Source: Dipteronia dyeriana
Taxonomy: Eukaryota > Streptophyta > Magnoliopsida > Sapindales > Sapindaceae
Length of the DNA: 64,000 bases
Direction of reading: 5' to 3'
Assembly: GCA_032871835.1 (NCBI GenBank)
Contig: CM065298.1
Coordinates: 10,217,596 to 10,281,595 of the forward strand
Part shown: one piece after another, positions 32,793-41,836 of the stretch
Layout: every line of letters begins with the position of its first letter
How positions within the stretch are numbered: the first letter of the stretch is position 1
Position numbers and translations under genes: made by a program
Notes under the pieces: model-generated
Databases searched by the model: none
Told to the model about the DNA's origin: nothing
What the model saw: the letters and a program-made list of their open reading frames with translations, nothing else

Positions 32793-33117
32793 TGTTGGAT
32801 TGTGAAGCCTGAATCCTATTATGTTTAGGATTGGTTCTCTATTCTATCTATGAGTGTTTTATTGTTTTATTTAGGAAAAGAATTCCTATTAGCTTTAGGC
32901 TAGACTTTATTATAAATACTCATGTAAGTCTTATGTGTAATGTGTGATGCATGGAGAAGAGAGAAAAGAATATTGAGAGCCGTTACGAGAGAGATATTGC
33001 TTCGCTATTGTAAACACCGATTTCATTGTGGAAGTTGAGTGCAGGTGCGCTCCGTGGACGTACGCTTACGCTGAATCACGTTAAATATCGTGCCTCTTTT
33101 ATTTTCTTATATATTCA
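32793..33117 (+). repeat. 3' LTR of the copia element
   Basis: Starts TGTTGGATTGTGAAG and ends TATATATTCA, about 325 bp. It contains a TATA box (TATAAATA, 32911-32918). The end is inferred from the TG...CA rule, since the other LTR is absent. Confidence 0.75.
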
Positions 33118-33292
33118 CTAAACCGATACACCCACAGCAATATTACGATATGAAACAATTTTAGGCATCTTAATTGATAGAACACATTTTTTTTTTATGT
33201 TTTTTAAAAGTTTTATACTGTTTTTTTTTCCTCCCACCTTTTCGGTCACTAATTTCCACCTTCCTTTTATTAAATAAATAAATGAATGAAAA

Positions 33293-33850
33293 TTTCCACC
33301 GTACAAGCTAAGCTCTTCATAATCAAAAGACAAGAATGAATAAGTTGAAGGTGGTAATATGGTGGCCAATGAATAAAGCCTTATTCATGTGCCAATCAAT
33401 TAAATATGGAAAATGTTTACCAAGGGAGTACTGACAACCAGCTGCAAGAGGTTTTATGACAAGACCTTATTGTACCATGAGTCAGCAAGATTCTTCAGGA
33501 AATTAAATGAGAGTGTCCTGTCTAAACATTTCGGTTCTTGCATATCTAACAAAATAAAGGTAAAGCCGGTGCTCTATGTAATTTTGTTTTCTTCTGTGTT
33601 GGATGCATTGGGGATATCTTAAGATGCCAAATTCATAGAGCAACTCCAATGTTAGATATCAAACTCAACTCCAATTTAGAGGTAAAAGAGAATTTTTGAA
33701 GAACATACTTATACTAAAACAATTTTACTCAATGTTTTATACCATTTTTTTTTCATTATAATATTTTACACCAAAAAAACATCTTTAAAAAATATTTTTT
33801 AACTAAATATTTATACAATACTAATTAATTTTTATTAGTTAACTTTGTCG
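33293..33850 (-). repeat. Left arm of a long inverted repeat (family R)
   Basis: Reverse-complement counterpart of 38815-39366 plus 40952-41520. The order is TTTCCACCGTACAAGCTAAG, GACAAGAATGAATAAG, ACTGACAACCAGCTGC, GGAAATTAAATGAGAGTGTC, AAAGCCGGTGCTCT, GATGCCAAATTCAT, AGAGCAACTCC, then AT-rich sequence. Related copies are at 35215-35690, 41510-41700 and 58200-58628. The ORF at 33413-33622 lies inside the repeat and is not supported as a gene. Confidence 0.7.
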
Positions 33851-34350
33851 TATGTAAATTTTATCAGACGTACACGTTATTGACAAAAATGATAAAATTG
33901 TCAGATGGACATCTAAATAGGCATTCAGAAAATATCCCGCGAGATATCTTCAAAGAAGAGGAACCCGAGTAAATATAAAAATAAGTATTGAGTAAAACCT
34001 ACTCGGGATCAACTGACGTCATATTCTGCTCGGGATCAGTTAACGTCGCTCGGGGTTAGCTAACGTCATGTTCTACTCGGGATTAGAGGACGTCATTCGG
34101 GACCAACTAACATCATGTTCTACTCGGGACAAACATAAAGAAATCCGAATAAAGAAGCCCAGCACATAGCTCGTACACGATCCATGAATCATATTAAAAT
34201 AGGCAAAGATATCCGCGTCAAAGAAGAATCCCAAGATGAATAAAATATCATACAGGAAAAAGGTTCCAAATCAAGCAACAATTTTATTTCTTCAAAAAGA
34301 CTACGCATTTATAAGGAAATAAGTCCTAGCTGGACTAGCCTCCAAGGTCT
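33851..34350. repeat. Spacer with ~38 bp repeats holding ACGTCA motifs
   Basis: Between about 33995 and 34135, a unit with CTCGGGATCAACTGACGTCA and TGTTCTACTCGGGA is repeated about four times with decay. Some copies retain TGACGTCA or ACGTCA, the core bound by plant bZIP factors. The remaining sequence looks like an LTR-type region (TATAAGGAAATAAGTCC near 34312), but no partner is visible. Confidence 0.45.
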
Positions 34351-34418
34351 GGAATTCAAAATCCAACCGTTGGCTGACGTCAGTGATGATGTCAGTCAAC
34401 GGCTGGATTTTGAATTCC
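34351..34418. repeat. 68 bp near-palindrome
   Basis: Arms GGAATTCAAAATCCAACCGT... and ...GGCTGGATTTTGAATTCC pair over about 32 bases with a few mismatches and enclose GACGTCAGTGATGATGTCAG. It lies between the ACGTCA repeats and a GC-rich block. Confidence 0.7.
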
Positions 34419-34459
34419 TGCTGTTGGATTGGAGGGATTATTTTAAAAAAAACATTTAA

Positions 34460-34740
34460 TGATCGAATTACCGATCCGGCGTGCCAGTCCGACAGGTCGA
34501 TCATGCTGGCCGGGCCGGGCTGGGCCGAGCCGGTCCAGGGGACTGGCACGTCGGCTAGGCGTGTCGTGGCAGGCCGGCCCGTCGGACTTGGTACCAATGG
34601 CCCGGCACGCGGCCTATCACTGGCCGGGCTTCGGCCCGGCCTGCCTCCTTCACGGGCCGTGCTTAGCACGGCCCGTGCTTAGCACTGCCCGTTTAGCCTC
34701 GCGGACCACCCGGACCGGCCTGTCTCGGGCCGGTCCATAA
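34460..34740. other. GC-rich block in AT-rich surroundings
   Basis: Dominated by GGCCGGGC, CCGGCCCG and GGCACG words. It is open in several frames on both strands, which reflects composition rather than coding. GCACGGCCCGTGCTTA is repeated at the right end. Origin not recognised. Confidence 0.45.
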
Positions 34741-34744
34741 TTAC

Positions 34745-35213
34745 AGCACTAGGTTCATCTATTGATCTTTATGTTGATCTAGAGGACCCGGAACCTTTTT
34801 TTCCGGAATGGGAAGGTGGGGACTATAGTTGCCTCTCCGTTTTCTTCCGATAGAAGGCGGGAAAAAAAGGATTTTTTTTCTTTCAAAAATCCATAGGATG
34901 AAGACTCGGAATGGGGTCCGTGGTTGTAATTTCAGTGGTGTTGAAGATGAGTTGGTGGACAGTATTGCTAAAGGGAAAGATGATGACATAGGCTAGTCTC
35001 ATATGGGTCTTTTTTACTGATGGCTAGTTTTGATTTGTTGTATTTGGATGCTTTTTGGCATGTTTTGGAGTCTAGTAGAGGATTCTACCTTTTTGTTGCC
35101 CTCTTTTTTGCTTTTGTTTTCCCTGGGTGCTGCGTCGTCAGCTTGTAGTTTCTTCCTGTGTTCTGTTGCCTTCTTGGCATTTTATGATTAAATATGCCGT
35201 TAAAAAAAATGGA
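34745..35213 (+). mobile_element. Probable 3' end of an L1-type LINE
   Basis: A short frame ends DELVDSIAKGKDDD then stop (about 34942-34995), like the ADSLAK end of plant LINE RNase H domains. It is followed by a T/G-rich 3' UTR and an A-run at 35204-35211. No clear target duplication was found. Confidence 0.4.
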
Positions 35214-35214
35214 T

Positions 35215-35690
35215 CAATGACTTTCAAGAAAATAAAGCTCATTTCTCTTCTCTCATTTGTTTAATATATTAGACCATATCTCTTTCGTCTATTTCATCTC
35301 TCATTTAATTTGTTCATCTGTTCTTCCATGAATTCTTCTTCGTCTATTTCATACGTTTTTCATTTGATTTATAATATATTTTTTATATTATACGGGGTCA
35401 TTATTGAAGAATAATATTTTTATGTCAAAAAAATTAATGAATATTGTATAAGTAAACTAATAAAAATTCATAGTATTGTATAAATATTTATTCAGAGAAT
35501 ATTTTTAAAAGATTTTTTTTAGTGTAAAATATTATAATGAAAAAAAAAATAGTATGAAATATTGAGTGAATATTTTCAATTTAGTGTTAGTATATTCTAA
35601 AAAAATTCCCTTTCTATTCTAAATTGGAGCTGAGTTTGATATCTCTAACACAGGAGTTGCTCTAGGTTGAATTTGGCATTTTACGATATA
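35215..35690 (+). repeat. Family R copy (partial)
   Basis: Similar to 38815-39290 (GGATCAATGACTTTCAAGAAAA, TCATTTCTCTTCTCTC, CATTATTGAAGAATAATATT, GGAGTTGCTCT, GAATTTGGCAT). It ends where LINE RT coding sequence starts. Confidence 0.7.
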
Positions 35691-36270
35691 CGATTGCGTC
35701 GATCACTCTTTTCTTCTTGAAGTTATGTCAAGGATGGGTTTTGGCTCAGAATGGCAAGATTGGATCATCTAGTGTATTAAATCCCCTTCGGTGTCAGTAT
35801 TGGTGAACGGAAGCCCGACGAAACAATTTCCTCTAGAGAGAGGTGTTCGCCAAGGTGATCCGTTATCACCTTTCCATTTCAATATAGTCGTTGAGGTTTT
35901 AAGTTCCATGTTCAGGGCTAAAGATTTGGGGTTGATCAACGGAGTGGTTTTTGGTAATGACGCCATTCATATAACCCATCTTCAATTCACGGATGATACA
36001 ATTCTCTTTATTGATCCAAAATTGGAGTACTTTCTAAATGCAAAGAGAATTTTGAGGTGCTTTGAATTAGCCTCCGGTCTAAAAATTAATTTTCTCAAGA
36101 GCTGTCTTGTTAAAGTGGGAAAATAAAAAACCCTCCGATGTGGTTTGGGCCAATTCTTTTTGTTGCTTCGCAGCTTCCATGCCTCTGACTTACCTAGGCT
36201 TGCCTCAAGGTGGGAACAGGGACGAATTTTGGCATCCAATTATTGCTAAGTTGGAGCAGAGATTGGCTCA
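35690..36270 (+). pseudogene. LINE (L1-type) reverse transcriptase fragment
   Basis: Reads YDCVDHSFLLEVMSRMGFG, then SVLVNGSPTKQF, RGVRQGDPLSPFHFNIV, the catalytic LQFTDDTILF (FADD-type box), LASGLKINFLKSC and, after a one-base shift near 36115, MPLTYLGLPQGG and FWHPIIAKLEQRLA. These are the central to C-terminal RT motifs of plant L1 elements in correct order. It is cut at 36270 by the CACTA terminus. Both ends of the LINE are missing. Confidence 0.9.
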
Positions 36271-36849
36271 CACTACAAAAAAATGGTATTTTCCTCGAAA
36301 AGAAAAGGCCGTCACAAATATGCTCGATGTAAATAACAATTTACCGATGAGCTGTTACAAATATGACCATTTCCGACGGCTTATTTTTATTTTCGACGGG
36401 AATTGGCCGTCGGAAAAAGTTTGATGAAAAACAAATAATAATAATACATGCCACATCACTCCGTCGCCCAGGTAAATGTCACTCTTACCGTTTTACTATA
36501 ACTTTATATCTGATATTTTTTTCATGCTATTTATATAAAAGTTATTGATATGTTGATTAATTTTTTTTTTACAATATTGAAATATAACTATTTTTTTTAA
36601 TAGCAATTTTTTATTCATAAGCCAAAAAAGGCAATAACAACACAAAACAGTAAACACAAAAGCAAACTGCAACATAACAAGCTGAAGCTCATAGAAACAG
36701 AGCAGACACACCAAACCAAAACCAAACCCTGACCAGAAAGAACACAAATAGGCCTAAAACAACATAAGAAAAACAGAGCATTCAACCCGCCAACTCTCCA
36801 ACAGACACCCCACCACCTCCAGCCCACACTAAACTGCAACAAGCAACTG

Positions 36850-37127
36850 TATCCTTCTTTGCCGGAGTGTTATTGGCTGCATCCAGCAATACCAAGGCAT
36901 CACATCCCCTTCGACTAGCTATGGCATTCTTTCTTTTGCAGTAAATGCAAGTAAAGGATTCTTCAATATCGGCACCAGTGATTTTGCTACAATGATCACA
37001 CGACATATACCAGAATTTTTTATCCAAGTTTTTCAGTTTCGTGGAAGCTTTTACCCAAAAATTTGTTTGCTTTGTTTAACCATTGGCTTCAATTCTTCGT
37101 TGATGACTATGAGCCTCTGTAGAAACA
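36850..37127 (-). pseudogene. Replication protein A large-subunit-like zinc-finger fragment
   Basis: Minus-strand frame TNFWVKASTKLKNLDKK, FWYMSCDHCSKITGADI, EESFTCIYCKRKNAIAS, CDALVLLDAANNT. The C-x2-C ... C-x2-C spacing, FWYMSC lead and following L-L-D-A-A/N strand match the C-terminal OB fold of plant RPA1-like proteins, where 'WY..C..C' and 'F.C..C' hold a zinc. A CTACAG acceptor-like site precedes the block at about 37120. It is only a fragment, with no start and no rest of RPA, and lies within a LINE 3' region. Homology is by motif only. Confidence 0.65.
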
Positions 37128-37234
37128 CGAACAACACCCCAAAAACACAGGCACAGACCAGGAAAAAGCAACATGAAGGCCCCAAAAACAGAGCAAAGAG
37201 GCTGTAACAGCCAGGGAAAACACCCACACGATAG

Positions 37235-37875
37235 GGGATTAAACATCGCCCCATACAATGGTTTCCTCATAAGAGGAAAGGTCTTGCTTCGCCAAACTAT
37301 CAGCCACAGAGTTTGTGGTTCAGGAATTAAAAATCAGGGAAGCATTGCCCAACACACCTAACATAACACGGATGTCGTAAATCAAGTCCAGATGCTTTAG
37401 ATTACCCAAACCTTCATCGTTAACCCACGACACCACCTCCCTAGTATCACTAATGAAGACAATCCTTTTCCTTATCAACCTATATGAATTCATGCAAAGA
37501 ACACACGCCTTATGGATGGCTAGTAATTCTGTTGTACTGGCTTCACAGAGGCTGACCGAAGCGAAAAAAAAAAGAACCGACTCACTTCTGAAGTTGTAAA
37601 GAACCCCTAACCCCCCCCCCCCCCCCCCCCCAATCTCAGCTCTAGTATGATCACCTGTAACCGCGCCATCTACATTGAATTTCAGTTCATCTTTCTAAGG
37701 CTGGGACCAAACAGGATTATCATAAATGCAAGATATCTCCATATTTTCCACCAAAATGGTTATCGGAACCATAGAGCCTCTCCCATGATGTTTGAACCAC
37801 CACGCAACCCTAAACCTGATCAAATCTACAAAGACATCCAAAACCACAGGAACGTTCCTAAAAACGATTTGATTT
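37235..37875 (-). pseudogene. LINE RNase H domain (C-terminal ORF2 end)
   Basis: Reads DLIRFRVAWWFKHHGRGSM, WSQP-KDELKFNVDGAV, STTELLAIHKACVLCM, RIVFISDTREVVSWVNDEG, HLDLIYDIRVMLG, and NSVADSLAKQDLSSYEE before the stop. This is the RNase H-like tail of plant L1 ORF2. It is interrupted by stops and by a run of 22 C (37611-37632) where glycine codons (GIGG) are expected. Confidence 0.85.
37611..37632. repeat. Run of 22 C
   Basis: A homopolymer inside the LINE RNase H sequence (G-run on the coding strand). It probably expanded from adjacent GGN glycine codons; length in the assembly may be unreliable. Confidence 0.8.
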
Positions 37876-38814
37876 AAATATAACTATTGATATTGTTTTA
37901 GAAAATAATATTTGCAATAAAATATTTCCCTTATCTGATGGGAAATTATATTTTCCTACTTTATCTTGAAATAAGCTACGTATATTATATCATTGTTGAT
38001 TAATTTTTTATGATCAACATTTTACTAAAAAAATTAATAATTTAAACTTTTTTCAGCAAAAATTATAATTACTTTGTATGATAAACAAATAGATATTAAA
38101 TAAAATTATTAGAGATTTTTAAAAAAAATATATGATATAGTAATGTCATTAAACATAGTTATAAATAACTCAATATTTTAGTAATTACTAATAATTTTGC
38201 TATATTTTATATTTAATTAATTTAGTTAGATATACACATAAAGTAGTTTTCTTATTAATCTCATTGTTTTATTCCTAAAGTCCGGTCCCTATTGTCTAAT
38301 TTTCTTACAGTGATCACCACAAAAAAAAAATTACATTATCGATGACATATTATTTGAAAAATTCAAAATTAAATCAAAATATTTGGCGAAAAATTTGAAA
38401 GAGTGATTTCGCTAAAAAAATTGTGAAAAATAAAAATTAACATATATAGTGATACATTTAAAATATTGATCTACAAGTCACATTTTTTTTGTAATGGATA
38501 AATTATCAAATACATTTCATTATAATTTATTAATTAATATTATAATAACAAATTATTATTTTTTTCAATAACAATGCCATAACAAATAATATAGAAAATA
38601 GTATTACATTTTCGATAGCGTAATTGTCCTTAAAATTAATTAGAATTAAATTTTATCATTTTCAACAGCACAAAAAATACCGCCGGAAATGTGGACTATT
38701 TACGACGGTCTCATGGTTGTTGGAAATATTGTATTACTTAATGACTAAGGTTTTGATATTTGTAAGACTGAAGAGGCGATGAGTTTGCCTATATACATAT
38801 ACTTTGTATTGTTA

Positions 38815-39366
38815 ATGGATCAGTGACTAAGTGACTTTTTCAAGAAAATAAACCTCATTTCTCTTCTCTCATTTGTTTAATATATTAGATCATATCTCTT
38901 TCGTCTCTTTCGTCTCTTTCATCTCTCATTTATTTTGTTCATCTGTTCTTCCATTAATTTTCTACATCTATTTCATATGTTCTTCATTTGATTTACAACA
39001 AATTCTTGATATTATACGGGTCATTATTGAAGAATAATATTTTTATGTCAAAAAAACAATGAATATTGTATAAGTTAACTACTAAAAATTAATAATATTG
39101 TAAGAATATTTATTTGGAGAATATTTTTTATAGATTTTTTTTGTGTAAAATATTGTAATTAAAAAAAATAGTATGAAATATTGAGTGAATTTTTTTAATT
39201 TATTGTAAGTTTATTCCCAAAAGATTCCCTTTCAATTCTAAATTGGAGATGAGTTTGATATCTCTAACACAGGAGTTGCTCTGGGATGAATTTGGCATCT
39301 TAAGATATCAACACAAAAGAAAACAAAATTGCATACAGAGCACCGGCTTTACCTTTATTTTTTTAG
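38815..39366 (+). repeat. Family R copy, right arm, first part
   Basis: Contains GGATCAGTGACTAAGTGAC, TCATTTCTCTTCTCTC, CATTATTGAAGAATAATATT, GGAGTTGCTCT, GAATTTGGCATCTTAAGATA, AGAGCACCGGCTTTACC. The Mutator-like element is inserted at its ATTTTTTTAG; the copy continues at 40952. Confidence 0.75.
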
Positions 39367-40941
39367 GGGGTATTATTGATTTAGTCCCTATATATATAAT
39401 ATATTTTTACTCATTTATCCAATTTTCACTGGATTGGACCCTATGTTTTTCAAAACCACTCATTTTGGTCCTTTTATTAGTTAAATTAAACGGTTCTAAG
39501 GGTAGTTTTGTCTTTGCACATTGATATACTAGGTGTCAATACAAAAATTAATAGAAAAAATTAAATTAATATAAAAATAAAAATTATAAAAATAAATTAT
39601 ATAAAATTACAAAATTAAAAAAAAAATACATCTCTCACTCAAAACCTAAAACCAATCCCAGCAAAAATCAGTTCTTTGAGTGGTGGTGGCTGGGAATCAA
39701 TTCTTCATTGATGTTCTCCCACAAAAATCAAACTCAGCCACCAACAATACCTAAAATCAAAATCGGTCACCAACAAAACCTAAACCCAAAAGCCAATCTC
39801 TCTCTCTCTCTCAACCTAAACTTAATCATTCAAAATCCATCTCTCTCTCGATCTCTCAATTTCTCGACCTCTCTGTAAACCCATCTCTCTCTCTTCCTTA
39901 TCGGTTTCTCTCTCATTTTCTCGATCTCTCTCTGACCTCCATGAAACCCAGAAGACGCTACTCTCGTGCCGTCAAGATCTGATTCTTTTATCTCTTATCT
40001 CTCGTCGGTTTCGCGAAACGAACCAAGATCTGGTTAGAACCAGAACTGAGTTCAAACCAAAAGGAACCCATATTTGGTTCGAACTGGATCTGGGTTTTAA
40101 CCGAAATGAGCCCAGGTCTGGGTTTTGGTGTTGGGAGGTGGACAAGGTTTGGTTTCGGTAGTGATTGTGGTGGGTTTGTTGGGTTTTATTTGATTAATGT
40201 TGGTAGATTGGTGACTGCAGATTGATTTCGATGGTGGGGTTAGGCGATTAGGTTTGATTTCGTGGGTATCAGATGATGGTTTGGTTTACTGGGTTTAGGG
40301 TTGTTGTATAGTGGTGGTGATAATTTAAGATGGTTTTGGTGTTGATAAATAATAATGATTGATTGTGGTTTTGATGATGATTTGATGGTGATGGTGAAGG
40401 ATTGGTATGGGTGGATGTTTAGGATTTGGTGATCTGTGATGGTGATTTGTGATGGTGGTGGTGATTTGTGATGGTGGTGATTTGTGTGGGTGAATGTTTT
40501 GGATTTGGTTATCTGTGATGGTGTTGGTGGAGTCTTGGTGATATGTGATGGTGGTTTTGGATTATTTTTCAATTGGAGGTCGATGATGAATTGACGAAGA
40601 TTTGTGATGGAGTGATGGTGGTTTTGGATATTGTTTCGGTTGGAGGTCGCTGATGAATAATTTTTTCAATTTAAATATCTTTCCTTTTTTAAAAAAAAAG
40701 AATTAATATATAATTATAAATAAAATTATGAAAAAAAAAGTTTTTTTATTTTATTTTTTATTTTATAATCAAGGGTAAAAATGTCATTTTGTATTTTCTG
40801 TGACAGTTGACCGTCAAAATTCTTGTCAGAGGGACGAAATTGAGTGGTTTTTGAAAACATAGGGACCAATCATGTAAAAAATGGATAAGTGAGTAAAAAA
40901 AACAATCGAAAAAAACATAGGGACTAAATCAATAATATCCC
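39367..40941. mobile_element. Non-autonomous Mutator-like element, 1575 bp
   Basis: Long imperfect terminal inverted repeats of about 110 bp (GGGGTATTATTGATTTAGTC and its inverse at 40941) and a perfect 10 bp duplication ATTTTTTTAG (39357-39366, 40942-40951). The empty site is present once at about 58587-58606 in a paralogous repeat. The interior has CT-rich (39790-39915) and GTGATGGTGATTTG-rich (40240-40660) simple sequence and no transposase. Long TIRs plus a 9-11 bp duplication place it with Mutator-like elements. Confidence 0.88.
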
Positions 40942-40951
40942 ATTTTTTTAG

Positions 40952-41176
40952 ATATGCAAGAACCGAAATGTTTAGACAGGACACTCTCATTTAATTTCCT
41001 GAAGAATCTTGCTGATTCATGGTACAATAAGGTCTTGCCATAAAACCACTTGCAGCTGGTTGTCAGTACTCTCTTGGTAAACATTTTCCACCTTCAATTG
41101 ATTGGCACATGAATAAGGCTTTATTCATTGACCACCATATTACCACCTTCAATTCTTCATTCTTGTCTTTTGACTA
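40952..41176 (+). repeat. Family R copy, right arm, second part
   Basis: Continues the arm after the Mutator-like insert: GATATGCAAGAACCGAAATG, TTAATTTCCTGAAGAATC, CAGCTGGTTGTCAGTAC, ATTCATTCTTGTCTTTTGAC-like end. It corresponds in inverse to 33330-33560 and resumes after the small LINE at 41481. Confidence 0.75.
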
Positions 41177-41184
41177 TGAATAGC

Positions 41185-41472
41185 CAGATCATCCAATCTT
41201 TGAAATGTTTGGATATCAAGTTTATGTCTAGGGGTTCTAATTCATTCACAGACAGACAGTTTAATAAAAAGTGGCTCGAGCTGCAGTGGGAATCATTTAG
41301 AATGGGGAGATTGTAGTTAGGCAAGTAAGGCGTTGTTATTCTGTGTCTCCAGCAGTTGTTTTCTACTTTCAGACTTGTTCTGTTGTTGTAATTTATGTAT
41401 GGGCATCACATCGCACGGTTCTCTTTGTAAGGCTTCTATGCCTGTCTTTCAGGCTTCTATTAATAAACTGCA
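41185..41472 (+). mobile_element. Very short 5'-truncated LINE copy
   Basis: Carries the last ~45 codons of the LINE RNase H (IQSLKCLDIKFMSRGSNS, QFNKKWLELQWESFRMG) and a 3' UTR (GTAATTTATGTATGGGC, CTGTCTTTCAGGCTTC). It is flanked by TGAATAGC (41177-41184, 41473-41480). It is the same LINE family as the minus-strand copy ending at 43149. The A-tail is lost or was minimal. Confidence 0.8.
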
Positions 41473-41509
41473 TGAATAGCTTAGCTTGGACGGTGGAAAT
41501 TTAAATTCT

Positions 41510-41700
41510 TGTTTGGACAGGACAAGCTCATTTAATTTCCTGAAGAATCTTGCTGATTCATGGTACAATAAGTTCTTGTTATAAAACCACTTGCAGCTAG
41601 TTGTCTGTATTCTCTTGGTAAACATTTTTCCACCTTCAATTGATTGGCACATGAGGCTTTATTCATTGGCCACCCTTCTTTTTGGCCTCTTCTTAAGCAA
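41510..41700 (+). repeat. Second, adjacent copy of part of family R
   Basis: Repeats 40975-41150 with scattered changes (GGACAGGACAAGCTCATTTA, GGTACAATAAGTTCTTG, CTTTATTCATTGGCCACC). Direct orientation to its neighbour, so the arm was partly duplicated in tandem. Confidence 0.7.
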
Positions 41701-41789
41701 CAAAATCCAAAGCAGAGAGACAAGAAATTTAAAATTTACATGAATTTGGGAATCCATGTTTATCGGTTTGATTTTAGACATTGAAAAGC

Positions 41790-41836
41790 ATTCTTTGTGC
41801 TATTATTACATTTTATGTAATAATAGCACAAAGAAT
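41790..41836. repeat. Perfect 22 bp hairpin with 3 nt loop
   Basis: Left arm 41790-41811 (ATTCTTTGTGCTATTATTAC + AT), loop TTT, right arm 41815-41836 exactly complementary. It stands alone, with no longer flanking inverted repeat. Confidence 0.85.

Larger units (their letters stand above)
36593..37875 (-). mobile_element. 5'-truncated LINE copy carrying an RPA-like segment
   Basis: A 1.28 kb unit in minus orientation ending in an A-run, flanked by the duplication AAATATAACTATT (36580-36592 and 37876-37888; the last two T may belong to the tail). It holds, 5' to 3', a LINE linker and RNase H (37875-37235), a T/G-rich UTR, a replication-protein-A-like coding segment (37127-36850), more UTR and poly(A). 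The flanking duplication shows the whole unit was inserted by one target-primed event. Confidence 0.85.
36271..38735 (-). mobile_element. CACTA-family derivative, one end lost, with LINE insertion
   Basis: Starts CACTACAAAAAAATGG at 36271 inside the LINE RT. Subterminal sequence has repeated CGACGG/CCGTCG words (TTTCCGACGGC, TTTTCGACGGG, GGCCGTCGGAA). It is homologous in reverse orientation to the complete element at 59657-61269 (GAAAAGGCCGTC end; GAGTGATTTCGCTAAAAAAAT interior). The far end near 38690-38735 has CGCCGG and CGACGG words but no CACTA terminus, so it is truncated. No transposase. Confidence 0.75.

Noticed and set aside
33413..33622. 69-codon frame in the left inverted arm
   Set aside because: The inverted and direct copies of the same sequence do not keep it open; part of a dispersed repeat.
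34383..34740. Overlapping open frames on both strands in the GC-rich block
   Set aside because: Open in several frames at once because stop codons are rare in this composition; no domain, and repeated GGCCGGGC words.
36782..37027. A functional RPA gene
   Set aside because: Only the zinc-finger part is present, without a proper start or the rest of the protein, and it lies inside a truncated LINE.
41790..41836. microRNA precursor
   Set aside because: The 3 nt loop and 47 nt total length are too short for a plant pri-miRNA, and complementarity is perfect.
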